Assembly (NCBI GenBank): GCA_029378245.1
Contig: JARKIF010000017.1
Span: 868,001-932,000 of the forward strand
Direction of reading: 5' to 3'
Origin: Roridomyces roridus
Taxonomy: Eukaryota; Basidiomycota; Agaricomycetes; Agaricales; Mycenaceae
DNA: 64,000 nt
Shown here: positions 20,583-31,816 of the stretch, in pieces
How the letters are laid out: each line of letters starts with the position of its first letter
How positions within the stretch are numbered: the stretch's first letter is position 1
Position numbers and translations under genes: made by a program
The notes under the pieces: generated by a model
What the model was told of the DNA's origin: nothing
The model's database searches: none
Seen by the model: the letters and a program-made list of their open reading frames with translations, nothing else

Positions 20583-23281
20583 ATGTATAACACCCACCGA
20601 GTCAGAACAAGTGGGGATGTCAATATCCATGGTGTGTGAAATGATAAATCCAAGATTGAGATCCTGAATGAGACATGATCTGTAGCTATAGGTGGGCCAG
20701 GAGGTTCAGGTGGGCCAGGGGATGGAATTGGGGGTACCGGTGGTGCTGGGGGCAACTCCATTGTCAAAATGTATGCTTTTTTACAACCCCGCTGCAAGGT
20801 TAATTGATCCTTGTATCACAGTATCCGAGGGTTAATCACATTTTCTCCCACATAGCTCTTGTAGCTCAACTTTGGTGTAGATCAGATGAAGATTTGTTCA
20901 AGTGGTTGGGAAAACCTCCGGATACACAGGACAGACAGCATCAGCTGCAAGCACTTCGCTATAAGGATACTGGAACTTGGCTGCTCCAAAATGATCAAAT
21001 CATTAGTTGGACAAAGACACCTGGCAGCTTGTGGATCCAGGGAATTTGTATGTTGACCTGATTCTAGTCTACTTCCGACCTAATCTATTTCAGCTGGAAC
21101 AGGGAAAAGTGTACTAAGGTATTTTGCTGTTGTATTGTGTATCTCTACTGACATGAGTAGCTCCACCCTCATTGACCACCTTGTCAAGACCGGCAACAAA
21201 GTATCATATTTCTTTTTTGACTTCAATGGGCATGACAGACAGAGCCTGGATATCATGGTCCACTCTATTGTCTGGCAGCTTTCTGGGAAGTCCCCAGATC
21301 CTCATGATTCTCTGTCCCATCTTCATGCAAGATTGGGTGGAAGCATAAAGCCACAGGTTAATGATCTCCAAGAACTCCTGGAAACCTTGATTGGAGAACT
21401 GGCGCAGACATACCTTATTCTGGATGGACTGGATGAATGCCGCAAAGAGGATTGGACAGGTCTTGTCGAATTTGGGGACAGACTATGTGGTTCTTCCAAG
21501 AAGCGCCCCCATTTGTTATTCACAAGTCAATATCGCCAGGAATTTCAGACCAGCTTCAAGGGCATTCCTGTGATACAGTTGCATGCATCAATCTTGGATG
21601 GGGATATAAGATCCTTTGTCCACACCAAGATTTTGGAAATGTCTGATGATGTTGAACATGCCAAGGCAGTCATCAAACAAATTGTGAGCAAGAGCAATGG
21701 AATGTAGGTTGTATTCAACTTTTTTGGCTTGAACTAAAAGATATTAATAGGTTCCGCATGGCAGATTGCTTGATCAAGGAATTGGGGCATTATCAGTGGG
21801 AGGAACAATGGGACGAGATCCTTGCAGTTCTGCTGCCCACTGATCTCTTCAGCATCTACAGCCGTTTCCTTAATCGTGCAAAGGCAGAACCCAAATTGCC
21901 ATCAGTTTTCATTCAGGCAATACTACGCTGGCTTGTGTTTTCAGCAAGAGAGCTATCACCAGAGGAACTTGCAGATGCTATTTCATTTCGCTTGGACCTG
22001 CCAAATTTTGACTTCTCTAACCTGGATGCATCAAGCTATTACCCCAGCAGGGGCAGAGGAAATTCTCGGATTTTCAAGTTGCTTGACGGGCTCATTATCA
22101 TTAACACCCATGACTCAAGGAAAGAATCAATCAGTTTTGCACACTCATCTGTGCGAGACTATGTCCTTTCCAAGGAGTTTTATCAAGAGCATGCATCAAT
22201 TTTTGATCTCAGTGAGACTATCTCACAGAAGTTCATTGCACAAACCTGTCTCCGTTATCTCCTTGTGTTCTCAGAAAATGATCATGTTATGACTCCAGAC
22301 ACCCCAGCAAAGTACCCACTTGTAAAATATGCAGCTAGCAACTGGTTCAACCATTTGCAGCACTGTGATGACACAAACCAGGAGGAACTACTCCCAACAG
22401 CAATGCATCTGCTTGAAGATGGAAGTAGCCAATACACCATGTTGTATCAGTTACAGCAGCATTACAACTGGATATGGAATGACCACACCATACCAGCAAT
22501 TTGTATGTGTGCAGAGATGGGGTTTCAAAGAGGGGTGTTGTATTTGCTTGCTGCTAGGAGGGTGTCAGTTGATGTCATTGACAAGGATTACCAGACAGTG
22601 CTTCATCTTGTCTCCGGGAATGGCCATCTCAATATTGCAAAGGTGCTCATCGAACATGGGGCATCAGCTGAGGCTGCTGAGAAGGACGGCAGGACTCCGT
22701 TACACCTTGCTTCCAGGAATGGCCACCTTGACGTTGCAGAGCTGCTCATCAAACATGGGGCATCAGCTGAGGCTGCTGAGAAGGACGGCATGACTCCTTT
22801 GCACCTTGCTTGCGGGAATGGCCACCTTGACGTTGCAGAGCTGCTCATCAAACATGGGGCATCAGCTGAGGCTGCTGAGAAGGACAGCATGACTCCTTTG
22901 CACCTTGCTTGCGGGAATGGCCAGCTTGAGGTTGCAGAGCTGCTCATCAAACATGGGGCATCAGCTGAGGCTGCTGAGAAGGACGGCAGGACTCCTTTGC
23001 ACTATGCTTCGGAGGATGGCCACCTTGAACTTGCAAAGCTGCTCATCAAACATGGGGCATCAGCTGAGGCTGCTGAGAAGGACGGCTCGACTCCGTTGCA
23101 CCTTGCTTGCGGGAATGGCCACCTTGACGTTGCAGAGCTGCTCATCAAACATGGGGCCTCAGCTGAGGCTGCTGAGAAGGACGGCAGGACTCCGTTGCAC
23201 CATGCTTCCCAGAATGGCCACCTTGAACTTGCAAAGCTGCTCATCGAATATGGCACATCAGTTGAGGCTGCTGAGTGTTGA
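20583..23281 (+). CDS. NLR 1: NACHT-ankyrin protein, 3' truncated by LTR
   Basis: Role: fungal NLR-like STAND ATPase, thought to act in non-self recognition or cell death. Seen: six exons (20583-20631, 20692-20770, 20881-21047, 21094-21118, 21161-21703, 21751-23281) with phases agreeing, 797 residues. Order: a Gly-rich segment (GGPGGSGGPGDG...) near residues 17-40; the fungal pre-NACHT pattern (GTGTWLLQNDQIISW); P-loop GISGTGKS formed only after splicing of the 25-bp exon; Walker B-like LILDGLDEC; a winged-helix region (FIQAILRWLVFSARELSPEE); then ankyrin repeats from about residue 560. Six repeats (22679-23272) are nearly identical 99-bp units. The frame runs into a copia LTR at 23276 and stops at once. 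The paralogue is at 56225-59595. Expression and function are not known. Confidence 0.8.
22679..23272 (+). repeat. Six near-identical 99-bp ankyrin units
   Basis: Units start at 22679, 22778, 22877, 22976, 23075 and 23174, each coding EKDGxTPLHxA..NGHLDVAELLIKHGASAEAA. DNA identity between units is very high. Differences cluster at a few codons (after DG, and around HLAS/HYAS/HHAS and GNG/EDG/QNG). Confidence 0.95.
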
Positions 23282-23569
23282 AGTGAACGACACGAGGCAA
23301 ACTGTCGAGTCATCCAGTTGCAGCCTCGAGGTGTTTTTCTTATTTCTTGACTCAACGCCTCTCGGAGTCATCGCGCTGCTGCGCATGACTCGTACTTGAC
23401 TCGGACTCCTATTGTTCTCCCTAGCTACAACCTAGTTACTATTGTTCTCGTATATGACTCTTACCGTATCACGTGACCGTTTCTGTAGGGTATATAAGGA
23501 GCAGATTTTTCAGATGAATGCATCTACTTTTCCCCCCACTTCTGCTCTCAGCCCTTACCTCTTTCAACA
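23276..23569 (+). repeat. copia-type LTR (5'), 294 bp
   Basis: It starts TGTTGAAG and ends CTTTCAACA, so the ends are inverted repeats. A TATATAA box lies at 23491-23497, preceded by CACGTGA near 23470. It is followed directly by a primer-binding site. It interrupts the ankyrin repeats of NLR 1. No second LTR was found, so the target duplication cannot be checked. Confidence 0.75.
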
Positions 23570-23587
23570 GGTTATGGGCCCCGGCCC
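23570..23587 (+). other. Primer-binding site, initiator-Met tRNA half
   Basis: GGTTATGGGCCCCG follows the LTR without a gap. It is complementary to the anticodon-stem region of eukaryotic initiator Met tRNA (GGGCCCATAACC), as used by copia-class elements. The full-length copia at 39819-45280 has the same site. The next bases are the CCCGGCCC target copy of the adjoining MITE. Confidence 0.75.
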
Positions 23588-24226
23588 TAGGGTGTAGCAC
23601 GAATGGCGAATGTCACGAATATTTGTGGCTGTGTATTCGTGAATACCGAATATTCGTACTCGTGAATGGCTGTGGCTGTGCTATTCGCGCGAATGCGAAT
23701 ATCAGGTTTTGGAAAAGTCAATATTCACGAATATTCGTCGGCTAATCCTGACTTGATCAACGTGATATCAGAGCTCAATTTGGAAGATTGATCCGTCGGC
23801 ATCACTCGGCATCACTCGGCCAAATCGGCTTGTTCCCTGCACACACATCAGTCAATAGAATATTTCATGTACAATGACACATACCCAGTGATCCGTCTAT
23901 TTTGGCATGCCCTTCTGTCAATCTGTCAAGATTTGACTCCCATTGCGAGCTACCACCACTGGGAACTTGCTGGGAAGGACATTTGGGACTACCCACACTG
24001 CTCTCTGAAGCTGATATAGCACTTTGCCTGCAGATAGCTTGCAACCACCCACTTTAAATGAGTATCCAGAGGTGCTGAATCTGAATAGTTGCCACTCGCG
24101 AATATTCACGAATACTGCTTACAAATACACGAATATTTGCCATCAATATTTGTGCGAATGCGAATATCAGTTTTCAAAGTTTGACGAATATTCATATTCG
24201 TGAATATGTATTCGTGCTACACTCTA
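23588..24226. mobile_element. hAT-type MITE inserted at copia primer-binding site, 639 bp
   Basis: Left end TAGGGTGTAGCACGAAT; right end ATTCGTGCTACACTCTA, an inverted match with one mismatch. Perfect 8-bp repeats CCCGGCCC at 23580-23587 and 24227-24234. The interior is rich in CGAATATTCG-like motifs at both ends, with about 300 bp of unrelated sequence between. No coding capacity. Confidence 0.88.
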
Positions 24227-24353
24227 CCCGGCCCTAACTGACTACTTAGTACATTGCTTAGAACAACTTGAACTCAGCTCGCACTCCATTCGTCGCGTCC
24301 TACAAGCACATTTCACAGCTATCCTCTACCACTTGCAATAACTCGCCGTCACC

Positions 24354-25124
24354 ATGTCGGACAACGCCAACGCCGCTTACCGCATTAAACAGCTCGAGAA
24401 CGCACAGGGGTACGCAGGATGGTCGACCAAAATGGTCAACATTCTCACCGACCAAGACCTTGACGACTATGTAATCGGCGCTCAGCGCAAAGAGCCCGAA
24501 GTCATTGACGAAGCCGACGCTTCAGAGGTCGCCGTGAGGGATAAATGGAGAAAAAAGCAGAGAAAGGCCTTGTCGGCCATATGTCTCCGCGTCGGGGATG
24601 GCCCGATGGCTTACATACAGAAGGCCAAAACCGCCGCAGACGCTTGGGAAAAGCTCGAGCGCGTCTATCAACCCAAAGGAGCGATATCAATTATTCGCCT
24701 CCGACGTCAACTATTCCGCGCAACATGTAATGAGGGCGAGAACATTGAGGAGCACATCAGGCACCTCACACAGCTCCGCAGCTCATTAGAGACCTACGTC
24801 AGCATCATCGAGGAAGCTGAATTCGCTACCACAATTCTCACCTCGCTCCCCGATTCCTGGGACAACTGGGTTGGAAGCATTGACCTCGCCAGTGTCACAG
24901 AATCCGAGGACATTGTCGCCCGAATTTTACAACAGGCAGGCCGCTCAGACGCTAAACCCGATGCCGACGACACCGCCTTGCCCGCTGATACGCATGGGAA
25001 ATTTCACGCGTGCTTCAGCAGTAAAATACCTACGCTGGAGGCGAGCTCGATAACCATTATCCCATCGGCTCGACATCAAACCTGTGAGGGTTGGAACCTG
25101 TACGGGGTGGACAACCATGTGTAG
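24354..25124 (+). pseudogene. copia Gag fragment
   Basis: Seen: a 256-residue frame typical of copia Gag (UBN2-like). It includes GWSTKMVNILTDQDL near the N-terminus, a W-x-LE-x-VYQP block (AWEKLERVYQPKG), IRLRRQLFRA and TTILTSLPDSWDNW. It follows the LTR and primer-binding site at 23276-23587. The C-terminal part loses the family pattern after about residue 215. No zinc knuckle, protease, integrase or reverse transcriptase follows, so the element is deleted for pol. A few coding-like remnants (GKDQLYVLPVTV near 25137-25175) may be the edge of the protease region. Confidence 0.75.
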
Positions 25125-25189
25125 ACGAATTGTGAACGGGAAGGACCAGCTTTACGTGTTGCCGGTGACGGTGAACTCGATCTAGCCAG

Positions 25190-26080
25190 GTGAAATACCT
25201 AGTAACTACAGGTTGTCAGTACGAAATAAGGCGCACTTGTATTCGTTGTGTGCTAAAGGCTGGAGAAGTATGGCAGATATATTGTGCAAAAAGTTTTTGC
25301 AACTTCAACTCAAAATGCAACTACAACTCTGGTCTTTACAAGCACAACTTTGGTTTTTTCAACGTACAACTCTGGTTTTTACCACTACAACTTTGGTTTT
25401 TGACTTTGCAACCTCAACTTTTTGCCCACAACTTCAGTTTTTCTGCCCTGCAACTACTTACCACTCTCATCTTGCTGACCCGCAACCCCTAGGCAACATT
25501 GTTTCTGATCATCAGTGGAGAGTGATTGATGCAGTGATGGGAATTTCTGAAGTCGATGACTCCGCCGGAAGGTCAGTGTGTTGGATAATATGGCTTGGAA
25601 GATCATTCCAGCATTCAATCTAAGCGAGGCGCCTTCTGTGACTCTGTCTCGTGCCACTCGGGCGTGCGGAGGCGCATCAAAATTTGATGACTTCGTTGAA
25701 AATATGGCTGTTCAACCGGCCCATCACGGGTCGAAATAACGGTGATACAACAGGCAGGGAAGGTGCAAGTGTGGGGTGCGGAATGTGCTTTCCGAGGGCA
25801 TTTATAAGGTACGCACCTTCAGCACGGAATCCGCGCAGGATTGAGCGAATTGTTCTGCCCATCCGCAAACGAAGTGAACCTCTCTCATATTTACTTTCTC
25901 TCATCGTGCCCTCCTAGTAATACGGTCCTGAGACTGGTCCAAAAATACACATATGTAAAGGCCGGATTGAACCACCCTCTGGCAATTCTCAGCCAATCAA
26001 TAAAAACTAAGTATATGATTGAGAAGCGGCAAGAGGGGCTTCATTCTGGTCAGAACTTCTGGAATCAGTGTAGGGTCCTG
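25190..26080. other. Gene-free stretch with CAACTT-motif patch
   Basis: From 25277 (ATTGTGCAAAAAG) to about 25460 the sequence is a degenerate repeat of CAACTTC/ACAACTTTGG motifs. The start resembles, in reverse orientation, the ends at about 27150-27168 and 31798-31816. No gene was recognised. Confidence 0.5.
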
Positions 26081-26082
26081 GA

Positions 26083-27168
26083 GGGAGCACAAGAACCTTG
26101 TGTGTCAGAGCACTACACTGATCCTGGTTGGTTCAATGGTTCAATTGATCCCTCGACAAAGCGGCAAGTTGAATTCCACCAATGGACCCTCGGGGGTCGA
26201 ATCTGGCAAAAGATATTGTGTGCCTTTAATAATGGGGCACCTAAGACCTCACAAGTCACTGTGAAAAGACGCCAGTGGTTGAGGCCTTGATAATTTCTGA
26301 GCACTCATCTCATGGGCAACAGTATCCATAATCCAGTGGTGAGCTGCGTGGCAGCCTGAGTTACTTATCCAAGGCTTTGGCAGAATCTTCCGTGATGAAC
26401 TGAATCCAAAGTGATGGGAACTGGCCAGAAATTCACTCGAAGTTGTGGATTGAACCGGGCAGCAGATCAATCAATCGCTGACAGATGAGTACGGTAATAC
26501 CTACGGGCTGCTACGCACAAGAGGGATGGAAGTTAAATTGATGAGAGTTAAGAAACCTTTGAACTCCACACAGACCCCGTTGGACTCACAGCCTTTGAGC
26601 AGTGAGAACTCCCCATGACGGAGAGGATCCTCGAGTATTAATATTGCTGTCTCCATTCCACTGGGCTCTGTCATCAGACTATATCTGAAATAGAAAATCT
26701 GCAATCAATATGCAACCCGGACCGTATAAGTATTGAGTAGTTTCCTGTGAAAGAGAAACGAAAACAGGGCCGGGAATAATGCTTATGGTGGCTGAAATTG
26801 CCCTGAGTCTCTGACTGCCCGTTCAGCAAAAACTCAGTGATCTGGCCTTGTCTGCCGCCCCACATACCGCTACGCCACCGCCTCTCACTGCTCGGCACAC
26901 TCCCGAGCTCCCCTTTGGCGTAATTGGAAGGTCAAGTTCAGATTAGATAAGTATGACCGAAGTTGAAACTTGGGTGGAGTTGCGGGAAGCCATTGTGAAG
27001 TTGTATTCTGGATGTCCAAGTTGTAGTTGTTGGCAAATGAAGTTGTATCGAGCAAGGTTGAAGTTGTATCTGTGCAAATCCAAGTTGTATTGCCAAAGTT
27101 GGAAGTTGTCAGTGAAATTACAGCAAAAACGAGCAAGTTGTCGTAAATACTTTTTGCACACTATTTGA
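26083..27168 (+). repeat. Diverged ~1.1 kb repeat, copy A
   Basis: It shares an ordered series of matches with 30430-31816: CAAGAACCTTGTGTG near the start, TTGAATTCCACCAATGG, GACCCTCGGGG, an AACTCCCCATGA block, GTGATCTGGCCT, CTCCCGAGCTC, then repeated AAGTTGTA motifs and a CTTTTTGCAC end. No coding region was recognised. Confidence 0.65.
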
Positions 27169-27786
27169 TGGTTTGACGGAGTGTGAGGCACGAGTACTCC
27201 ACAAAACCGAGTTTGTGGATCAGCAACTGTCACCACGTCACGTTGTTACGTTGCTCCTTGTCTCGAGCCGCCTCGCACGCTGGCATCGTCGCCCTCGGCG
27301 CCGCCGTTCTTTTTGTGCCTCCGACGTCCGATGCGGCTCGAGTGCTATACCTGCACCTTCTAACCTGCTTTCTTCTCTCTGTTACTCCCTGAGCCATTCC
27401 CTAGGGATTTGGGTGCCGCAAGCATGACTCGCGCACGGTAATGGCGGTCGGCTACTAGGGTTTTGGGTGCGTCTTTGCGCGCCGACCGCCTGAACTGTTT
27501 TTGACTCCCTTCTTACCTCCATCACCGTCCACGCTGGAGTCCTCTGTCCTCTCCGCGCTGCTCCCATCTTCGTACGGCATGTACCATCGCCGTTGCTGTT
27601 GCCGTCACCGTCACCACCCCCATGTACTCTCAATGAATCATCTGCGTTCCTGCGTTCCGCAGCCCCCATCTTTCCGTGCCCGCGTTTTGCGTTTTGCGTT
27701 TTGCGTGCTGCCTGTCCGTCTTTGGGCGTCCTGTGTGACGTCTTGCACCCAAACCCGCGTGTAGCGGCTCTGTCTGTCCTCTGAAT
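27169..27786. other. Gene-free stretch
   Basis: C/T-rich sequence with short frames only. Nothing recognised. Confidence 0.4.
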
Positions 27787-28195
27787 GTGCCCGACCCCGC
27801 TGTGTGCGGTTCTGCCATCCCGCTGTGTGCGGTTCTGTTCTGCTATCCCGCTGCATGTGGTTCTGTTTTTCGACCCGGCTGCGTGCGGTTCTGTTCTGCG
27901 ATCCCGCTGTGTGCGGTTCTGTTCTGCTATCCCGCTGCGTGCGGTTCTGTTCTGCTATCCCGCTGCGTGCGGTTCTGTTCTGCTATCCCGCTGCGTGCGG
28001 TTCTGTTCTGCTATCCCGCTGTGTGCGGTTCTGTTCTGCTATCCCGCTGTGTGCGGTTCTGTTTTTCGACCCCGCTGCATGCGGTTCTGTTCTGCCATCC
28101 CGCTGCGTGCGGTTCTGTTTTTCGACCCCGCTGCGTGCGGTTCTGTTCTGCTATCCCGCTGCATGCGGTTCTGTTTTTCGACCCCGCTGTTGTCC
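27787..28195 (+). repeat. 28-bp minisatellite, about 14 copies
   Basis: The unit is CCCGCTGCGTGCGGTTCT plus GTTCTGCTAT. Some units replace the TTCTGCTATC part with TTTTTCGACC. All three forward frames are open through the array. Because 28 is not a multiple of three, each frame reads the same 28-residue sequence offset in phase. This is stop-free repeat sequence rather than evidence for a gene. Confidence 0.9.
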
Positions 28196-28439
28196 TCCTC
28201 CTAGGGTGTTTGGGGTTCCTGCGCGGATGTGTCATCGACAACTCCTAATGGATTGGGGTCCGCGCTGAAACCCTGTGTTGCGTCGGGAGCCGAGGCTGCC
28301 GCCCCGGCTGATGGTGGCCTCGGCATCCTCCCAAACCCTCTGCTGATTCTGTGTTTGTTTTCTGCCACCCCAGTGCGAGCGCAATCCACAAAATCGCCCA
28401 TACCCTCACAATGCGACTACAACTTGGGTTTTGTGCAAC

Positions 28440-28730
28440 ACAATGTCAACAACAGCGTCTAGGCCGGCTTGCCGGGTGATCGGATTAGACGCGGAACGGC
28501 GTGGGTGACACGGCCAGGTACGACGAGAAGGTCGACGAGCTCGAGGACGTCAAGAAGAGACGAGTCGAGCACAACGAGACGAGCACAACGAGACGAGTTG
28601 AGTCTCGGCGAATAGGCGAGTCGGGTTGTATCCGTGAGGGAAGAGAACGTAACCCGTAAGCCCAAGTAGCGCTGGAGATTAGACAAGGTAGAATCTACTG
28701 TACAGGAGATTCTACCCAACATTATATAGT
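28440..28730 (-). repeat. Possible LTR remnant with terminal hairpin
   Basis: On the minus strand TGTTGGGTAGAATCT starts near 28722 and is followed by a perfect 10-bp hairpin (GGTAGAATCT/AGATTCTACC, 28688-28717), a layout common at the start of fungal copia LTRs. The other end and any target duplication are not clear. Confidence 0.3.
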
Positions 28731-28879
28731 AACTTTGTCAGGAGTTCACTCCTGTGTGATCGGACCCTGTCCCTTAATATCCTCCTGACTCAATAGAGTC
28801 CCGGTGGAGCCACCCCTGTGGCCCTGTGTGTAACCACGATCGTCCTCCCCTAATATGCATCATGATCCCTTGCCGAGGG

Positions 28880-29055
28880 ATCACTGGTTGACATGTGTTT
28901 CCCCCCTCGTCGGGTTCTAACACTGCGCGATGGGTTCTATACCAAGAACCCATGTTACGCCGGGCATGTACTTCTGTACCTTCACTGGGTGACATGTGTT
29001 TGGAACCCCTCGTCGGGTTCTGTCCTAGCAACCCTTCCCGCACCGGGCATGTACT
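28880..29055 (+). repeat. Two imperfect copies of a ~85 bp unit
   Basis: GACATGTGTTT...CCCTCGTCGGGTTCT...CGGGCATGTACT occurs at about 28890-28974 and 28991-29055. No function is visible. Confidence 0.6.
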
Positions 29056-29430
29056 GCTGCCCTCGTATCCGAGTGGTAGTTCCTCTGGGACTACCCACTC
29101 CTTGTTCAGGCAGGCGACATCCATCTCTCGAGGAAGGACTTGTCGTGCGTGTTTGATGATAACGAATCTCGTGATCCGTAACTGATGGCGGTGATGGCAT
29201 CACCGGATCAGTCGGCAAGCGCTGGTTTCATGACACACAACTTCAACTTCCCAGATGATAACTTGGTGGAATGCAACTACAACTTGCCATTTTGGAGGAA
29301 CAACTTGATTTTTGACTATCCCACAAGTGTCATGGCAGTGAGACAACATTCCAACAACCCCATTTCATCATCAGACTTGCTCTGCTGGTGGCGGCCACAG
29401 TCGTCGGAGGTGTAGCTGTAACCATAATGC

Positions 29431-30040
29431 AATGTGGGCAGCCGTGACAGGGGCCCGCAATTAAATGTGGGCAGACCTTGACCGCCCAGCCAAGGACTGG
29501 CCACATTGAAATGTGGGCTTGACAGCTGTCATAACTGTGACATGGGCAGCAAAATAATACTAACAACAGGAATCAAACCAGGAACGCTGCCATAAGAGGT
29601 AATACCCTAATTGGAAGGGTGCACCATACAGCTGAGCCATTGCACCGTTATAATGTAATGACATCAGTACACTAACGCACGGCCACGAGGGCCCGTTTTT
29701 TATCACCAATCCTGGGGTCCAAACCTAACCTAACTGAACCGAACCTAACCTAACCGTGCCTAACACGCACTGCTTTATCTCAGTTTGCCCACATGATGAT
29801 CATGTGACTCCATCAAAAGTGTCATTTACTACTCTCCTTTAGTCTACTTGGTTAAGGTACCCGCTCCCAATCAATGCCGTTTCTTGGCATGTGATGGTTT
29901 TGGGTTCAATTCGGCCTGGCGGTCTTTAATTTATTTTGGTTTCTAGCCGAGGACCCACATTTAAATGTGGGCAGACCTCGGCCGCCCGGTCAAGGTCCGG
30001 CCACATTTAATTGCGGGCCCCTGCCACCGCTGCCCACATT
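29431..30040. mobile_element. Inverted-repeat element with tRNA-like interior
   Basis: Seen: about 88-bp inverted arms (29431-29518 and 29951-30040) sharing AATGTGGGCAGC, GGGGCCCGCAATTAAATG and CCACATT...ATGTGGG, roughly 85 percent identical by eye. Inside are two tRNA-like stretches. One is on the minus strand (about 29645-29560) with a TGGCTCAGCTG box A and GGTTTGATTCC box B. The other is on the plus strand (about 29838-29930) with TTGGTTAAGG and GGGTTCAATTC. Stems are imperfect, so these are relics rather than working tRNAs. No clear target duplication was found. Confidence 0.6.
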
Positions 30041-30429
30041 TAATTGTGGCTGCCGCCATTGGTGGTCGTCGGACCACCGCCGTGTGAGCGGGGCCTAATT
30101 TAACTCATAGTAAGTATGGAATACCCTTAGCCCTAGTCTCTAGATCTGGCGAGAGCCTGTTAGACGGCCTCTCAATCTTTGTGGGTAATGATATATTATG
30201 ATTTATCAGCCCATGGAGGCAATAGCTAGGAGTGACGATGCTCAACGGTCCCGTTCTGATGATGGTTACTGTCTGAGAGCTCTCTTTTCTGCGAGTAAAG
30301 GAGCCAAAAGAACGCACCCACTGAATCCATGGACATCGGAGCAACATTGAACAGTTTGTGTCATGATGTCTTGCACTGGTGAGATTTCCCGGTTCAACCG
30401 ATCTACCAGAACTGTTGGAATCAGAGTTT

Positions 30430-31816
30430 CACGGCACACAAGAATCTTGTGTGCAAGAGCACTACTCCTAACAATAAGAGGCAGCCACGAAACTGGGAGC
30501 ATGAATGGTTGAATTGATCCCCGAAGTCCCACGGTTGAATTCCACCAATGGACCCTCGGGGTTGAATCTGATATGTTCTTCTAACACAATTTTCATCTTT
30601 CTGAGGGATTTCACTCAAATAAATTGATTACATCGAGTCAGGAAACCTCAAAGAAACTTTGGATTCCACATTGACACAGGTTTTGAACACTGGAAACTTC
30701 CCATGAAGGAGAAGAAGCATCAAGTATCGCTCTCTCCGTTCCACTGTATTGTTGAATATAGCACGAGAGAGAAACAATGGAATGTTATTAGGTAGGGGGA
30801 TTAATACAGGGTTTTTATACTACGAGAAATGCGCACGGACCAAGTAGATATTCGGTTGCGGCACAGCATGAGGCAAATATTGGATTTACTGGAGATGACC
30901 GCGGCGCAGTCGGCGGCACCGCGCATTGACTCGGTGGGGCGCGTCAACGGAGTGACTCACCGGGCATCACCAGGTTGAACTGCATTATCACAACAGACTG
31001 GACGGCTCGGTCATCAAAGTAATTGCAACAGAAAATCCGGAATGATTTTGCCACTCGGACTGCGTAGCGATTAGTTTTTCGTGCTCAGCAGGAGAATAAC
31101 ATGTCCCAGGCACAATGGAGGAGTGGGATGCACGGGGAACCGCAACCACAGACAACCCGACACTCGGGAGACGACTATTGAGGGGAGAGAAGCACAACAG
31201 CTTTGACGAGGACTGAGTCATACTGGACCGCAGAAGTTTCAAGGAGGACAAGCCATATGTACTGGGCAGGCGCGTCGCTGCAGGGGAGACGTCTCGCCGC
31301 TTATCGGAAGGGACACGAAACCTAAAAGCCCAGTGAGAAGTGACAGCGTCACTGCACGAGGGCACGATCGTCGTCGAGGAGAGGTATAGGACCAAAAGTA
31401 CTTAACAATGTCTTCGTCGTCGTCAATGAAGAGCTCTGAATGATCGGCAAGCCGCAAGAATACCAGTGATCTGGCCTCGTCTGCCGATAACCTAACCCGC
31501 CCGCCAGTGTGACAGCCGCCTCCCGCTGTTCGGCCCGCTCCCGAGCTCTCCTCTGGCGGCCGCGCAACCGGAAGGTATCGAGTTCAGAGTATCTAGGTAA
31601 GTATGGGTGAAGTTAGGCCCTACCTGGAGTTGTGGAAAGCCTCTGTAAAGTTGTATTCCGGAAGTCCAAGTTGTAGTTGTCGGCAAGTGAGGTTGTATCC
31701 AGCAAAATTGAAGTTGTATCCATGGAATTCCAAGTTGTATTCCCAGAAAGCAAAGTTGTCAGTCAAATTATACAAAAAATGAGAAAGTTGTCGTAAAATC
31801 TTTTTGCACGCTATAT
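30430..31816 (+). repeat. Diverged ~1.1-1.4 kb repeat, copy B
   Basis: Second copy of the repeat at 26083-27168, same orientation, with an extra block of several hundred bases (about 30780-31460). It ends in AAGTTGTA motifs and CTTTTTGCACGCTA. No gene was recognised. Confidence 0.6.

Noticed and set aside
20692..20880. In-frame stops after the Gly-rich segment as evidence that both NLR genes are dead there
   Set aside because: A GTATGC donor at 20771 (56903 in the paralogue) and a TGTAG acceptor at 20880 (57013) remove the stops in both genes with the right phase, so this is an intron.
25277..27168. One 1.9-kb TIR element ending in TGTGCAAAAAG on both sides
   Set aside because: The ends match only partly and the flanking eight bases differ (GGCAGATA versus TTTGATGG), so no common insertion is supported.
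27787..28195. CRISPR-like regular array
   Set aside because: The units are contiguous 28-bp tandem copies with no unique spacers, and the genome is eukaryotic.
27785..28268. Three overlapping 139-154 residue open frames
   Set aside because: They are by-products of the stop-free 28-bp minisatellite and read the same periodic peptide in each frame.
29700..29765. CCTAACCTAACC run as possible telomere repeat
   Set aside because: It is short and irregular, lies inside an inverted-repeat element, and does not match the TTAGGG-type repeat expected in basidiomycetes.
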